A DNA stretch of 64,000 nucleotides from Neoroseomonas oryzicola (GTDB taxonomy: Bacteria; Pseudomonadota; Alphaproteobacteria; Acetobacterales; Acetobacteraceae), in assembly GCF_012163135.1 (NCBI RefSeq), contig NZ_JAAVUP010000002.1, positions 868,001-932,000 on the forward strand, written 5' to 3'. The translations under genes were made by a program, and so were the position numbers. The notes below the pieces were generated by a model. That model had not been told where the DNA came from. It searched no databases and saw nothing but the letters and a program-made list of their open reading frames with translations. Of the stretch, positions 35,317 through 43,329 are shown one piece after another (position 1 is the first letter of the stretch; every line of letters begins with the position of its first letter).

Positions 35317-36303
35317 ATGATGCCGGATCGCCGCGCAACGCTTGCCCTTGCCCTCTCCGCCGGGCTGGTCGCCCCGCGACTTGCGCTGGCCCAGGCCGCG
35401 ACCGGGTGGCGGCCGAACCGCTCGATCCGCCTGATCGTGCCCTTCGCGCCGGGTGGGTCGAACGACATCGTCGGCCGCATCCTGGCCGATGCGGCGGGCG
35501 GCATCCTGGGTCAGCCCGTCGTGGTCGAGAACCGCGCCGGCGCGGGTAGCGTCATCGGCGCGGAGGCTGCCGCCCGCGCGCCGGCCGACGGCTACACCGT
35601 CCTCATCAACAGTGCCCATGCGGCGGTGCCCGCCCTGGTGGCGCGCGTGCCCTACGACACCATCAACGACTTCGTCGGCATCGCGATCGCCGGCTTCTCG
35701 CCGCATGTGCTCGTCGTCAACGCGCGCCTGCCCGTGCAGACCGCGGCTGAGTTGGTCGCGCTGCTCAAGGCCAATCCGGGCCGCTACAACTTCGCCTCCG
35801 CCGGCATCGGCAGCGGCGTGCACCTGGCCGGGGAGATCTTCCGCGGCGTCAGCGGCACGCAGTTCGAGATGGTGCACTACCGCGGCGGCGGGCCCGGCGT
35901 CGCGGCCCTGGTGAACGGGGAAGCGCAGTTCGGCACGCCGACCATGGCGTCCTCGATCGGGCAGATCCGCGGCGGCACGCTGCGCGCCCTCGCGGTCGCG
36001 GCGGAGAACCGGAGCGCGGCGCTGCCCGATGTGCCGAGCGCGCCGCAGGCCGGCCTGCCGGGGCTGATCTTCGAGGAGTTCTTCCCCATCCTCGCGCCCA
36101 AGGGCACGCCGCCCGAGGCGGTCGCCGCCCTCGGCGTCGCCTTCCGCGCCGCGATCCAGCAGAGCGCGCCGCGGCTGAACGAGGTCGCGGGCGTCGCGCC
36201 GCGCGCGGGGCTCGACACGCCGGACAAGGTCATGGGCGTCGTGCGCGACGGCGTGCAGCAATACACCAGCATCCTGCGCGCCGCCGGCGTGCAGCCCGAA
36301 TAG
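35317..36303 (+). CDS. tripartite tricarboxylate transporter receptor (Bug/TctC), tandem copy 1
   Basis: 328-residue periplasmic receptor with twin-arginine signal MMPDRRATLALALSAGL, cleavage near ALAQ at residue 26. Motifs: RLIVPFAPGGSNDIVGRILA, GQPVVVENRAGAGSVIG, FASAGIGSGVHLAGEIFR and HYRGGGPGVAALVNG. It ends with AAGVQPE, an ending repeated in the two genes that follow. First of three paralogues with 30-70 bases between them and no membrane subunits nearby. Ligand unknown. Confidence 0.92.
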   Translation: MMPDRRATLALALSAGLVAPRLALAQAATGWRPNRSIRLIVPFAPGGSNDIVGRILADAAGGILGQPVVVENRAGAGSVIGAEAAARAPADGYTVLINSAHAAVPALVARVPYDTINDFVGIAIAGFSPHVLVVNARLPVQTAAELVALLKANPGRYNFASAGIGSGVHLAGEIFRGVSGTQFEMVHYRGGGPGVAALVNGEAQFGTPTMASSIGQIRGGTLRALAVAAENRSAALPDVPSAPQAGLPGLIFEEFFPILAPKGTPPEAVAALGVAFRAAIQQSAPRLNEVAGVAPRAGLDTPDKVMGVVRDGVQQYTSILRAAGVQPE

Positions 36304-36333
36304 GCCGGGCCGGCCAACAGGGAGGAGACGACA

Positions 36334-37308
36334 ATGAACATCACAAGGCGCCCGCTGTTGCTGGCGGGCCTGTTCGCGCCCGCGATCGCCCGGGCCCAGG
36401 CCGCGTGGCGGCCGGACCGGCCCGTGCGCATCGTCGTCCCCTTCGCGCCGGGCGGGGCGACCGACGTCGTCGCGCGCGTGCTGTCCGAAACGCTGGCCGC
36501 GCAACTGGGCCAGCCGGTCGTGATCGAGAATCGCGCCGGCGGCGCGGCGGGCCTGATCGGCAGCGACTCCGTGGCGAAGGCGGCTCCGGACGGGCATACG
36601 CTGCTGCTGCATTCCAACGCGCATGTCATCGCGCCCAGCCTCGTGGCGCGGATGCCCTACGACCCGATCGCCGACTTCGCGGCCGTCGCATACAACGGCC
36701 GCGTGCCGCAGGTGCTGGTGGTGAACAACCGCCTACCGGTGACCGACATGGCCAGCCTGATCACCTGGCTGCGCGCCAATTCGGGGAAGATCAACTTTGC
36801 CTCGGCCGGCATCGGCAGCGGCAACCACCTGGCGTCCGAGGTGTTCCGCGCCGCGCTGCCGGGGATCGAGATGCAGATGGTCCAGTACCGCGGCGGCGGG
36901 CCGGCCATGGCGGCGGTGATCTCGGGCGACGCGCATATGGCGATCGACCCCATCGCGTCCGCCGTCAGCCACATCCGCGCCGGCACGGTGCGGGCCATCG
37001 CGGTGGCGGGGCCGACGCGCGCGGCGATCCTGCCGGACACGCCCTCGGCCACCGAGGCAGGGCTCCCGGCCTGGTCCATCGCCGCCTGGTTCGCGACCTT
37101 CGCCCCGGCGCGCACGCCGCCCGCGGCGATCGCGACGCTCAACGCGGCCTTCAACGCGACCTCCGAGCGGCTGGCCACGCGGCTCGGGGAACTCGGCGTC
37201 GAGCCGCAGCCGCAATACGCGACGCCCGAGGCGGTGATGGCCTTCGTGCGCGAGGACATGGTGCGCAGCGCCGCCATCCTGCGTGCCGCCGGCGTGCAGC
37301 CCGAATGA
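36334..37308 (+). CDS. tripartite tricarboxylate transporter receptor (Bug/TctC), tandem copy 2
   Basis: 324-residue receptor with signal NITRRPLLLAGLFAPAIARAQ. It is the closest relative of copy 1: both share FASAGIGSG-x-HLA near residue 155 and QYRGGGPAMAAVISG against HYRGGGPGVAALVNG. It also ends in AAGVQPE. GGGAGGAG 5' of the ATG is a strong ribosome binding site, and the gene follows copy 1 by 30 bases. Recent duplication with different ligand preference is plausible. Some binding-pocket positions differ from copy 1 (for example the segment after QLGQPVVIENRAGGAAG). Confidence 0.92.
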   Translation: MNITRRPLLLAGLFAPAIARAQAAWRPDRPVRIVVPFAPGGATDVVARVLSETLAAQLGQPVVIENRAGGAAGLIGSDSVAKAAPDGHTLLLHSNAHVIAPSLVARMPYDPIADFAAVAYNGRVPQVLVVNNRLPVTDMASLITWLRANSGKINFASAGIGSGNHLASEVFRAALPGIEMQMVQYRGGGPAMAAVISGDAHMAIDPIASAVSHIRAGTVRAIAVAGPTRAAILPDTPSATEAGLPAWSIAAWFATFAPARTPPAAIATLNAAFNATSERLATRLGELGVEPQPQYATPEAVMAFVREDMVRSAAILRAAGVQPE

Positions 37309-37378
37309 TGTAGCCTTCCCATCCCGAGGACCGGCCGCCCTACGAGCCGTCCCGGCCAATCGAGGAGATGCCGCGTCC

Positions 37379-38353
37379 ATGATGAACCGTCGCACCCTGC
37401 TCGCCGCCGCGGGCAGCCTGCCGCTCGCGGCACCGGTACTGGGGCAGTCGCCCTGGCCGAACAAGCCGGTGCGCGTGATCGTGGGCTTCCCGCCGGGCGG
37501 GTCGCTCGACGTCATGACGCGGCTCGCCTGCGAGCAGATGCAGTCCCGCTTCGGCCAGGCCTTCGTGGTCGAGACGCGGTCCGGCGCCTCGGGCAACATC
37601 GGGGCGGAGGCGATCGCGCGCGCGACGCCCGACGGCTACACCATCGGCACGATCAGCATGCACAACCTGCTGATCAACCCGCTGCTGTTCACGCGGCTGC
37701 CCTATGACGCGCGCAAGGACTTCGCCTGGATCAGCGCGATGTGGGACCTGCCCAATGTCGCGGTGGTCCCCGCCCAGCACGTGCCCGCGCGCACCGTCGC
37801 GGAATTCGTCACCTGGGCGAAGGCGCGGCCGAACGGGGTCAGCTACGGGTCCTCGGGCGTCGGCACCACGATCCACCTGTCGGGTGCCTACCTCATGGCG
37901 CAGGCGGGCATCCGGGCGGAGCACGTGACCTTCCGCGGCGCGGCGCAGACCATCCCGGCGATGCTGTCGGGCGACATCCAGATCGCCGTCGACAACCTCG
38001 CCTCCTACGTGCCGGTGATCCAGGAAGGGCGGATGCGGCCGCTGGCGGTCACGACGCGGGAACGCTGGCCGGGCCTGCCGGACGTGCCAACCATGGCCGA
38101 GGCCGGCTTTGCGGGGCTGTCCTACGGGCCGTGGCATCTCTGGGCGGCGCCGGCGGGCACGCCGCGCGCGATGATCGACCGCCTGTCGCAGGAAATCCGC
38201 ACCGCCTTCGCCGACCAGGCGCTGCAGCAGCGCGCGATCGGGATGGGGGCGCGTCTGCTCGGGACGACGCCGGAGCAACTCGCGGAACGGCTCGAGCGGG
38301 AACGCCCGATCTGGGCGGAGATGGTGCGGATCTCCGGGGCGCAGCCCGAGTAG
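37379..38353 (+). CDS. tripartite tricarboxylate transporter receptor (Bug/TctC), tandem copy 3
   Basis: 324-residue receptor, starting at the first of two adjacent ATGs. Signal MMNRRTLLAAAGSLPLAAPVLGQ. It is more divergent than copies 1 and 2: VIVGFPPGGSLDVMTRLACE instead of VPFAPGGSNDIV, GSSGVGTTIHLSGAYLMAQ, and FRGAAQTIPAMLSGDIQIAV lacking the YRGGGP signature. It ends in SGAQPE, close to the other two. It is followed by a strong hairpin, so the tandem array ends here. Confidence 0.9.
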   Translation: MMNRRTLLAAAGSLPLAAPVLGQSPWPNKPVRVIVGFPPGGSLDVMTRLACEQMQSRFGQAFVVETRSGASGNIGAEAIARATPDGYTIGTISMHNLLINPLLFTRLPYDARKDFAWISAMWDLPNVAVVPAQHVPARTVAEFVTWAKARPNGVSYGSSGVGTTIHLSGAYLMAQAGIRAEHVTFRGAAQTIPAMLSGDIQIAVDNLASYVPVIQEGRMRPLAVTTRERWPGLPDVPTMAEAGFAGLSYGPWHLWAAPAGTPRAMIDRLSQEIRTAFADQALQQRAIGMGARLLGTTPEQLAERLERERPIWAEMVRISGAQPE

Positions 38354-38389
38354 GGACGCGCAGGGGCGCCGCCCCTCCGGACCTCCCCG

Positions 38390-38411
38390 CCAAAGGCCGA
38401 AAGGCCTTTGG
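38390..38411. terminator. GAAA-tetraloop hairpin between convergent genes
   Basis: Perfect 9-base stem CCAAAGGCC/GGCCTTTGG closed by a GAAA tetraloop (38399-38402). A smaller stem, AGGGGC-GCC-GCCCCT, lies just upstream from about 38371. It sits between the third Bug gene and the minus-strand DUF4139 gene, so it can serve both strands. Confidence 0.6.
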
Positions 38412-38423
38412 GAACCGTGACCG

Positions 38424-40466
38424 TCAGGTGCCGCGCTGGAGCAGGGCGATGACGGCGCGCTGCCAGGTCTCCCAGGCCTGGTCCATCGCGGCGCCGGCCT
38501 GTTCGGCTTCGCGGCTCGCGACGTTCAGGCGCCGGCGGGCCTCCTGCTGCTCGGCGCCGGTGCGGTCCTCGGCGGCCTTGCGCGCGCGGTCCAGCGCCTG
38601 GTCCGCGGTGCGATAGGCCCGCGCCTTCATCCGCGCATCGTCGAGCAGCCGGCGCAGCTCCTGCATCGCGGTGACGACGCTGGCGAGGTCCTCCTTGCCC
38701 GGCGTGCCGTCGGCGACGCGGCCGAGGATCTCCTGCAGCCGCTCGAGCGTGCCGGGGCCGCCGGGCAGGCGGCGCAGGTTCTGCTCGATGTCGAACTGCT
38801 GCCAGCGCAGCAGCACGGGTTCGCCGAGGCCGGTGTCCCACAGCGGCACGTCCTGGCGCACCGCGCGTTCGAAGGGCAGGCGGATCGTCTGCGTCGTGCC
38901 GTCCAGCGCGGCCTCGAAGCGCAGGCCGTAATCGCCTTCCGACACGGTCGCGAAGCGCGGCGTCGCGCCCGGGCGCCGCGGCACGTCGATGACAAGCGTG
39001 CCCCGCGCCCCGCGCGGGTCGATCGCGATCGCCGTCTCCTCGCTGCGCGCAAGGTCGATGGCCACGAAGCCGCGGCGCAGCTGGATGCGCGTCACCCGCT
39101 CGGTGGTCGAGGAGGACTGGCTGTACTGCACGTCGCGATCGCGCGCGAAGGCGAGGATGCGGCCATCGCCCGCGGGCATGGCGCGGATCTCCGCATCGCC
39201 GAGGAAGACGCCAGCCTCCGGGCCCTCGAGGCCGTAGACCGTCGCGAGGCCGTCGGGCAGCGCACTCTGCGACGCGTTGCGGATGCGAACCGCGTTGAGC
39301 GGGTTCCGCGCCGAGAGGTCCTGGATCCACCAGATGCGTTCGGCCGGCAGGCGGACATCGAGGAAGGGGACGTTCGCCGTCTCGCCGCTGCGGATGGTGA
39401 CGGGTTCGGCGAGCACGAAGGCGACGCGCCCGGCCGAGGCCTCGGCGGTGGCGGCGGTGGCCGGCTGGGCCGGGGCGCCCCCACCGATGCGGCCGCGCGC
39501 GTCGCCGCCATCGGCCAGGCGCGCGGCCTGGGGCGCGGCGGCGCTCATCTCGGCCGCAGCGCGCGGCGCGGGCGCGGCCATGAGCGGCGCCGGCGGCGGG
39601 GCCGGGCGCGCGCCGGTGTCGGGGCGCACCTGCACCGCACCGGCCACGCGCACCGGCAGTTCGGGCCGCGGCACGGTGATCGGTTCGTAGATCGGCTGGC
39701 GGAAGGCCGCGGCATCCCCCGAGACGAGGGCGAGGCGGATGCGGTCCCAGTCGCTGCCCGAGGCGTTCTCGACCACCGCCCAGCCCTGCAGCCGCGCCTG
39801 GGCGTTGCCGCCGGTGGCACCCATCGGCGGCACCAGCAGGCGGTAGGAGGGCTTCCACAGCGGCGCGCCCGCGACGTAGAGCACCGCGACCGTGCGCGCG
39901 CGGTCGGCGCGCAGGCGGATCTCGATCGCGCGTTCGTCCGCGGCGCGGGCGGCGGCGAGCGCCTCGGCCGCGCGTGCGACGCGCGCGGCGAGGCCGGCGT
40001 CCGTCAGCTTCACCTCGTCGCCCTCGCGCAGCAGCACGGTGACAAGGCCGCGCTCGGTGATGAGGGACAGGCGCAGGCCGGCGGTGACCTCGGATGCGTC
40101 GGCGATGCGGCCGCGGGTGCCGCCGGCCTCGGCTTCCTGGCCGCGCAGGGCGGCAAACAGGCGGGTGCGCGATTCGAAATCCTCGGGACGCAGGGGCAGG
40201 CCGCGGAAGGCCTCGCCGGCCAGGTCGCGGGCGGGCAGGCGCAGGCCCTCCACCGTGCCGGCGGTATCCACGACGATCAGGCTGCGCAGCAGGTCGTCCA
40301 CGTCCTCGGTCGGCGCGCGGAAGGTCACGCTGTCCTGCGGCCCGACCTCGCCGGCGCGCTCGATCTGCGCAAGGCCCGCGGAGGAGAGCGTCACGCTGCG
40401 CACCGGCAATTCGTTCCCAAGGGCGGTCGAGGCCATCAGGACGAAGGCCAGGGTCAGGCGGCGCAT
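38424..40466 (-). CDS. DUF4139/DUF4140-type exported protein
   Basis: 680-residue protein with a signal peptide (RRLTLAFVLMASTALG, about residues 2-17). The N-terminal part (LPVRSVTLSSAGLAQIER) matches the DUF4140 start. The body has the DUF4139 repeats: LYVAGAPLWKPSYRLLVPP near residue 215, WDRIRLALVSGDAAAFRQP, and WWIQDLSARNPLNAVRI. A Pro/Ala-rich stretch (about residues 285-330) interrupts the domain. The end is a coiled coil (about residues 590-670). Related proteins are called mucoidy-inhibitor-like but have no settled function. It follows lysE by 48 bases on the same strand. Confidence 0.78.
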   Translation of the reverse strand: MRRLTLAFVLMASTALGNELPVRSVTLSSAGLAQIERAGEVGPQDSVTFRAPTEDVDDLLRSLIVVDTAGTVEGLRLPARDLAGEAFRGLPLRPEDFESRTRLFAALRGQEAEAGGTRGRIADASEVTAGLRLSLITERGLVTVLLREGDEVKLTDAGLAARVARAAEALAAARAADERAIEIRLRADRARTVAVLYVAGAPLWKPSYRLLVPPMGATGGNAQARLQGWAVVENASGSDWDRIRLALVSGDAAAFRQPIYEPITVPRPELPVRVAGAVQVRPDTGARPAPPPAPLMAAPAPRAAAEMSAAAPQAARLADGGDARGRIGGGAPAQPATAATAEASAGRVAFVLAEPVTIRSGETANVPFLDVRLPAERIWWIQDLSARNPLNAVRIRNASQSALPDGLATVYGLEGPEAGVFLGDAEIRAMPAGDGRILAFARDRDVQYSQSSSTTERVTRIQLRRGFVAIDLARSEETAIAIDPRGARGTLVIDVPRRPGATPRFATVSEGDYGLRFEAALDGTTQTIRLPFERAVRQDVPLWDTGLGEPVLLRWQQFDIEQNLRRLPGGPGTLERLQEILGRVADGTPGKEDLASVVTAMQELRRLLDDARMKARAYRTADQALDRARKAAEDRTGAEQQEARRRLNVASREAEQAGAAMDQAWETWQRAVIALLQRGT

Positions 40467-40514
40467 GGGCGTTCTCCTCTCCGCAGGGGCGCGGAGGGTA
40501 GGGGGGCGCGCCGT

Positions 40515-41102
40515 CTAGAGGAAGGCCGGAACGATCGAGGCGACCATCAGCGCCGCCATCACGATGTTGAAAGTCCGCAGCGCCGCGGGCGCGCGCAGGA
40601 CGCTCGCCGCGCCGGCGCCGAGCCAGGCCCAGGCCAGCGTGCAGGGGAATCCGACGAGGACGAAGGCCGCGGCGATGCGCAGCGTCTCGGTCAGCGTGTC
40701 GCCGGACGGGGTGGTGAAGGCAGGGATTGCGGCCATCGCGATCATCCAGGCCTTGGGATTGACCCATTGGAACAGGGACGCGCCGATGAAGCCGAGCGGC
40801 GGCCGCGGCGGTCCTTCCCCCGGCGCGCCGGCCCGCGCGATCTTCCATGCGAGGAAAAGCAGCCAGGCCCCGCCGCCCCATTTCAGCGCGATGTGCAGCG
40901 CGGGCCAGGCGGCGAAGGGTGCGGCGAGGCCGAGGCCGACGATGACCAGCATGGCCGCGAAGCCGAAGGCGATGCCGATCATGTGCGGCACCGTCGCGCG
41001 CACGCCGTTGTTCGCGGCCGAAGCCGCGACCATGAGCACGTTCGGCCCGGGCGTGATGGAGGTGGCGACGGCGAAGGCGAGCAGCGGGGCCAGGGATTCC
41101 AT
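40515..41102 (-). CDS. LysE-family amino acid exporter
   Basis: 195-residue integral membrane protein of the LysE/RhtB family. The N-terminus LAFAVATSITPGPNVLMVAAS carries the conserved TPGPN. About five to six hydrophobic segments follow, with WLLFLAWKIARAG and FQWVNPKAWMIAMAAIPAF typical of the family. It exports amino acids or analogues. The initiation ATG is only a few bases from a possible -10 (minus-strand TAAAAT, 41114-41109), so the mRNA may be nearly leaderless. It is divergent from ridA across an AT-rich palindrome. Confidence 0.9.
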   Translation of the reverse strand: MESLAPLLAFAVATSITPGPNVLMVAASAANNGVRATVPHMIGIAFGFAAMLVIVGLGLAAPFAAWPALHIALKWGGGAWLLFLAWKIARAGAPGEGPPRPPLGFIGASLFQWVNPKAWMIAMAAIPAFTTPSGDTLTETLRIAAAFVLVGFPCTLAWAWLGAGAASVLRAPAALRTFNIVMAALMVASIVPAFL

Positions 41103-41113
41103 GCCGTGATTTT

Positions 41114-41132
41114 ATGTCAGTAATACTGACAT
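41114..41132. promoter_or_regulatory. AT-rich inverted repeat between lysE and ridA genes
   Basis: Perfect 8-base arms ATGTCAGT/ACTGACAT around AAT in an AT-rich gap. It overlaps possible promoter elements in both directions (minus TAAAAT at 41114-41109, plus TAATAT at 41133-41138). It is a candidate operator for a regulator encoded elsewhere. Confidence 0.5.
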
Positions 41133-41198
41133 TAATATGCGACCTTGCCGGACCGCCCATGCACGTGTCGCATGCGATGGTGGTTTGAGGAGGACGCG

Positions 41199-41666
41199 AT
41201 GTCGAACGAAACCCCCGAACAGCGGCTCGCCGCGCTGGGACTGACGCTGCCGCCGGTGCCGCAGCCGATCGGGACCTATGTGCCCTACCGGGTGGAGGGC
41301 GGCTTCGTCTACACCTCGGGCCAGGGCCCGCGGCGGCCGGATGGCGTGAAGGTGCGCGGCAAGGTGCCCTCTGAGATGAGCATCGAGGAGGCCTATGGCT
41401 ATGCCCGGATGATCGGGCTCGGCCTCCTGGCGACGGCCGCGGCGGGCGCAGGCGGGCTCGCGCGACTGAAGGCCGTGAAGGTGCTCGGCATGGTGAACAG
41501 CGACATCGACTTCGAGGACCATCCGAAGGTGATCAACGGGTGTTCGGACCTGTTCGTCGCCGTGCTGGGCGAGAATGGCCGGCATGCACGCTCGGCCGTG
41601 GGCATGATGTCGCTGCCCGGCCGCATTCCGGTCGAGATCGAGGCGATCTTCCGCATCGTCGACTGA
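41199..41666 (+). CDS. RidA/YjgF-family protein
   Basis: 155-residue protein of the Rid family, whose archetype hydrolyses reactive enamine/imine intermediates from PLP enzymes. The start at 41199 is set by GAGGAGG immediately upstream. Visible family elements are GGFVYTSGQGP near residue 32, SIEEAYGYARMIGLGLLATA, and the C-terminal GRIPVEIEAIFRIVD. The E. coli RidA arginine in the R-x-C/R-x-A region is not evident: the equivalent region is ARSAVGMMSLPGRIPVEIE. It therefore belongs to one of the other Rid subgroups. Neighbours are a deacylase and an amino acid exporter. Confidence 0.87.
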   Translation: MSNETPEQRLAALGLTLPPVPQPIGTYVPYRVEGGFVYTSGQGPRRPDGVKVRGKVPSEMSIEEAYGYARMIGLGLLATAAAGAGGLARLKAVKVLGMVNSDIDFEDHPKVINGCSDLFVAVLGENGRHARSAVGMMSLPGRIPVEIEAIFRIVD

Positions 41667-41687
41667 CGGCGGCGACCCGGAGGAGCT

Positions 41688-41710
41688 GCGCGGGGGCGGG
41701 GCCCCCGCGC
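41688..41710. terminator. strong GC hairpin between convergent genes
   Basis: Perfect 10-base stem GCGCGGGGGC/GCCCCCGCGC with a GGG loop, followed by TTCC. It lies between the ridA-like stop (41666) and the minus-strand deacylase stop (41716), so it could terminate both. Confidence 0.6.
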
Positions 41711-41715
41711 TTCCG

Positions 41716-43170
41716 TCAGACGCGATTGCGCGTGACGAGCCGTCCCGGCTTTTCCCCCGTCGCGCCCTTGCCGGCGACGAAGGTGGGCACGCCGTTCGCC
41801 CAGACTTCCTCGATGCCGGCGCTTTCCTGCTTCGGTTCCTCGAAGGTCGCCTTGTCGATGACGGTGTCGGCGTCGAACAGCACCAGGTCGGCATAGGCGC
41901 CCTCGCGGATCACGCCGCGGTCGATCATGCCGAACAGGGACGCCGTGCGACCCGTCATCTTGTGGATGGCGGTCTCGAGGCTGAACAGGCGCAGCTCCCG
42001 CGCATAGAGCCCGAGGACGCGCGGGAAGGTGCCCCACAGGCGCGGATGCGGATGCGCATCGTGCGGGATGCCGTCCGAGCCGATGACCGAGGACGGATGC
42101 GCCATGATCCGCCGCACGTCTTCCTCGTCCATCTGCCACGTGACCTGGCCGGCCGGCAGCAGGCGCTGGGCCGCCATCCGGATGTCGGTGTTCCAGCCGC
42201 GCGCGATGTCCGAGAGGTACTTGCCAGCCATCTCCGGATGCGGGACGGACCAGGTGATCATCACCTTCACGTCGTCGCGCAGGCGGTCCGGCATCAGGAC
42301 GGTGGACCCGGCCGGGTAGGGGTACATGTCGAAGAAGACGTCCTGCGACTGCGTGTAGGCGTCGATCAGCGCCAGCGTCTGCGTCGAGCGGCCGTAGTTC
42401 TCGGGCATCGAGCATTTGTGGTGGCTGATCCAGACCGGCACGCCGACGCGCTTGCCGATCTTCGCCGTCTCCTCGATCGAGGCGCAGACGCGGTCGGCCT
42501 CGTCGCGCATGTGGGTGACGTAGATGCCGCCATAGGCGCGCAGCGGTTCGGCGACCGCGATCACCTCCTCGGTCGGCGCATGCATGTTCAGCGGGTAGTA
42601 GAGGCCGGTCGAGAAGCCCGAGGCGCCTTCGGCGAGCGAGTTGCGCACCTTGAGGCGCATCGTCTCGATCTCGGAATCCTTGGCCGGGCGCATGACGTCG
42701 CCGTTCATCACGTCGACGCGCATCGTTTGGTGGCCGACCAGGGCGTAGGTGTTCACCTCCGATCCGCGCTTCTTCAGTTCATGCGCGTAGTCGCCGAAGC
42801 TGTCGAAGCGCCACCAGCCATCCTCCCCGATCAGGTCGAGCGGCGCCGGCGGGCGGGAGGCGAAGCGCGCCGGGGCGAGCGAGACGCCGCAATTGCCGAC
42901 GACGACGGTCGTGACGCCCTGGCTGATCTTGCAGGTCATGCATTCCGCCCCGCACATCACCGCGCGGTCGTCATGCGTATGGGCGTCGATGAAGCCCGGC
43001 GCGAGCGCCTTGCCGTTCGCGATCACCTCGCGGTCGGCGCTGTAGCCGCCGAGGTCGCCGACCGCGACGATGCGGTCGCCGGTGACGCCGACGTCGCCGC
43101 GCTGCCGCGGCGCCCCCGTGCCGTCGAAGATCGTCGCATCCCGGATGATGAGGTCGCAGCGCAGCGCCAT
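41716..43170 (-). CDS. N-acyl-D-amino-acid deacylase/D-aminoacylase-type amidohydrolase
   Basis: 484-residue amidohydrolase. N-terminus CDLIIRDATIFDGTGAPRQRGDVGV is the usual beta-sandwich start. The metal motif is FIDAHTHDDRAVM near residue 65, and the cysteine that bridges metals in D-aminoacylases is in GVTTVVVGNCGVSLAPARF near residue 95. Later histidines appear in YVTHMRDEADRVC and WISHHKCSMPENYG. The family removes acyl groups from N-acyl-D-amino acids or acts on dihydropyrimidine-like substrates. It is divergent from a LivK-type receptor gene (start 43330) and convergent with ridA. Confidence 0.88.
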   Translation of the reverse strand: MALRCDLIIRDATIFDGTGAPRQRGDVGVTGDRIVAVGDLGGYSADREVIANGKALAPGFIDAHTHDDRAVMCGAECMTCKISQGVTTVVVGNCGVSLAPARFASRPPAPLDLIGEDGWWRFDSFGDYAHELKKRGSEVNTYALVGHQTMRVDVMNGDVMRPAKDSEIETMRLKVRNSLAEGASGFSTGLYYPLNMHAPTEEVIAVAEPLRAYGGIYVTHMRDEADRVCASIEETAKIGKRVGVPVWISHHKCSMPENYGRSTQTLALIDAYTQSQDVFFDMYPYPAGSTVLMPDRLRDDVKVMITWSVPHPEMAGKYLSDIARGWNTDIRMAAQRLLPAGQVTWQMDEEDVRRIMAHPSSVIGSDGIPHDAHPHPRLWGTFPRVLGLYARELRLFSLETAIHKMTGRTASLFGMIDRGVIREGAYADLVLFDADTVIDKATFEEPKQESAGIEEVWANGVPTFVAGKGATGEKPGRLVTRNRV

Positions 43171-43329
43171 GGTCGATCGGTCCCGAACAGGAAGACGTGA
43201 TGGCTCGATCATGGACCGGGCGGGCGCGCGGCGGAACCCCGCCCCCTTGCATCGGCGCCCCGCGCGCGGCCAGCATGCGGTCCGCAGAAGCAAGGGGCAG
43301 CAAGTCCCGGCGCGAGCAGAGGAACGTTC

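Noticed and set aside
43241-43298. Imperfect inverted repeat (GCCCCCTTGC and GCAAGGGGC, 39 bases apart) upstream of the LivK-type receptor
   Set aside because: The loop is long and the arms are GC-rich, so chance pairing is likely; not listed as a regulatory element.
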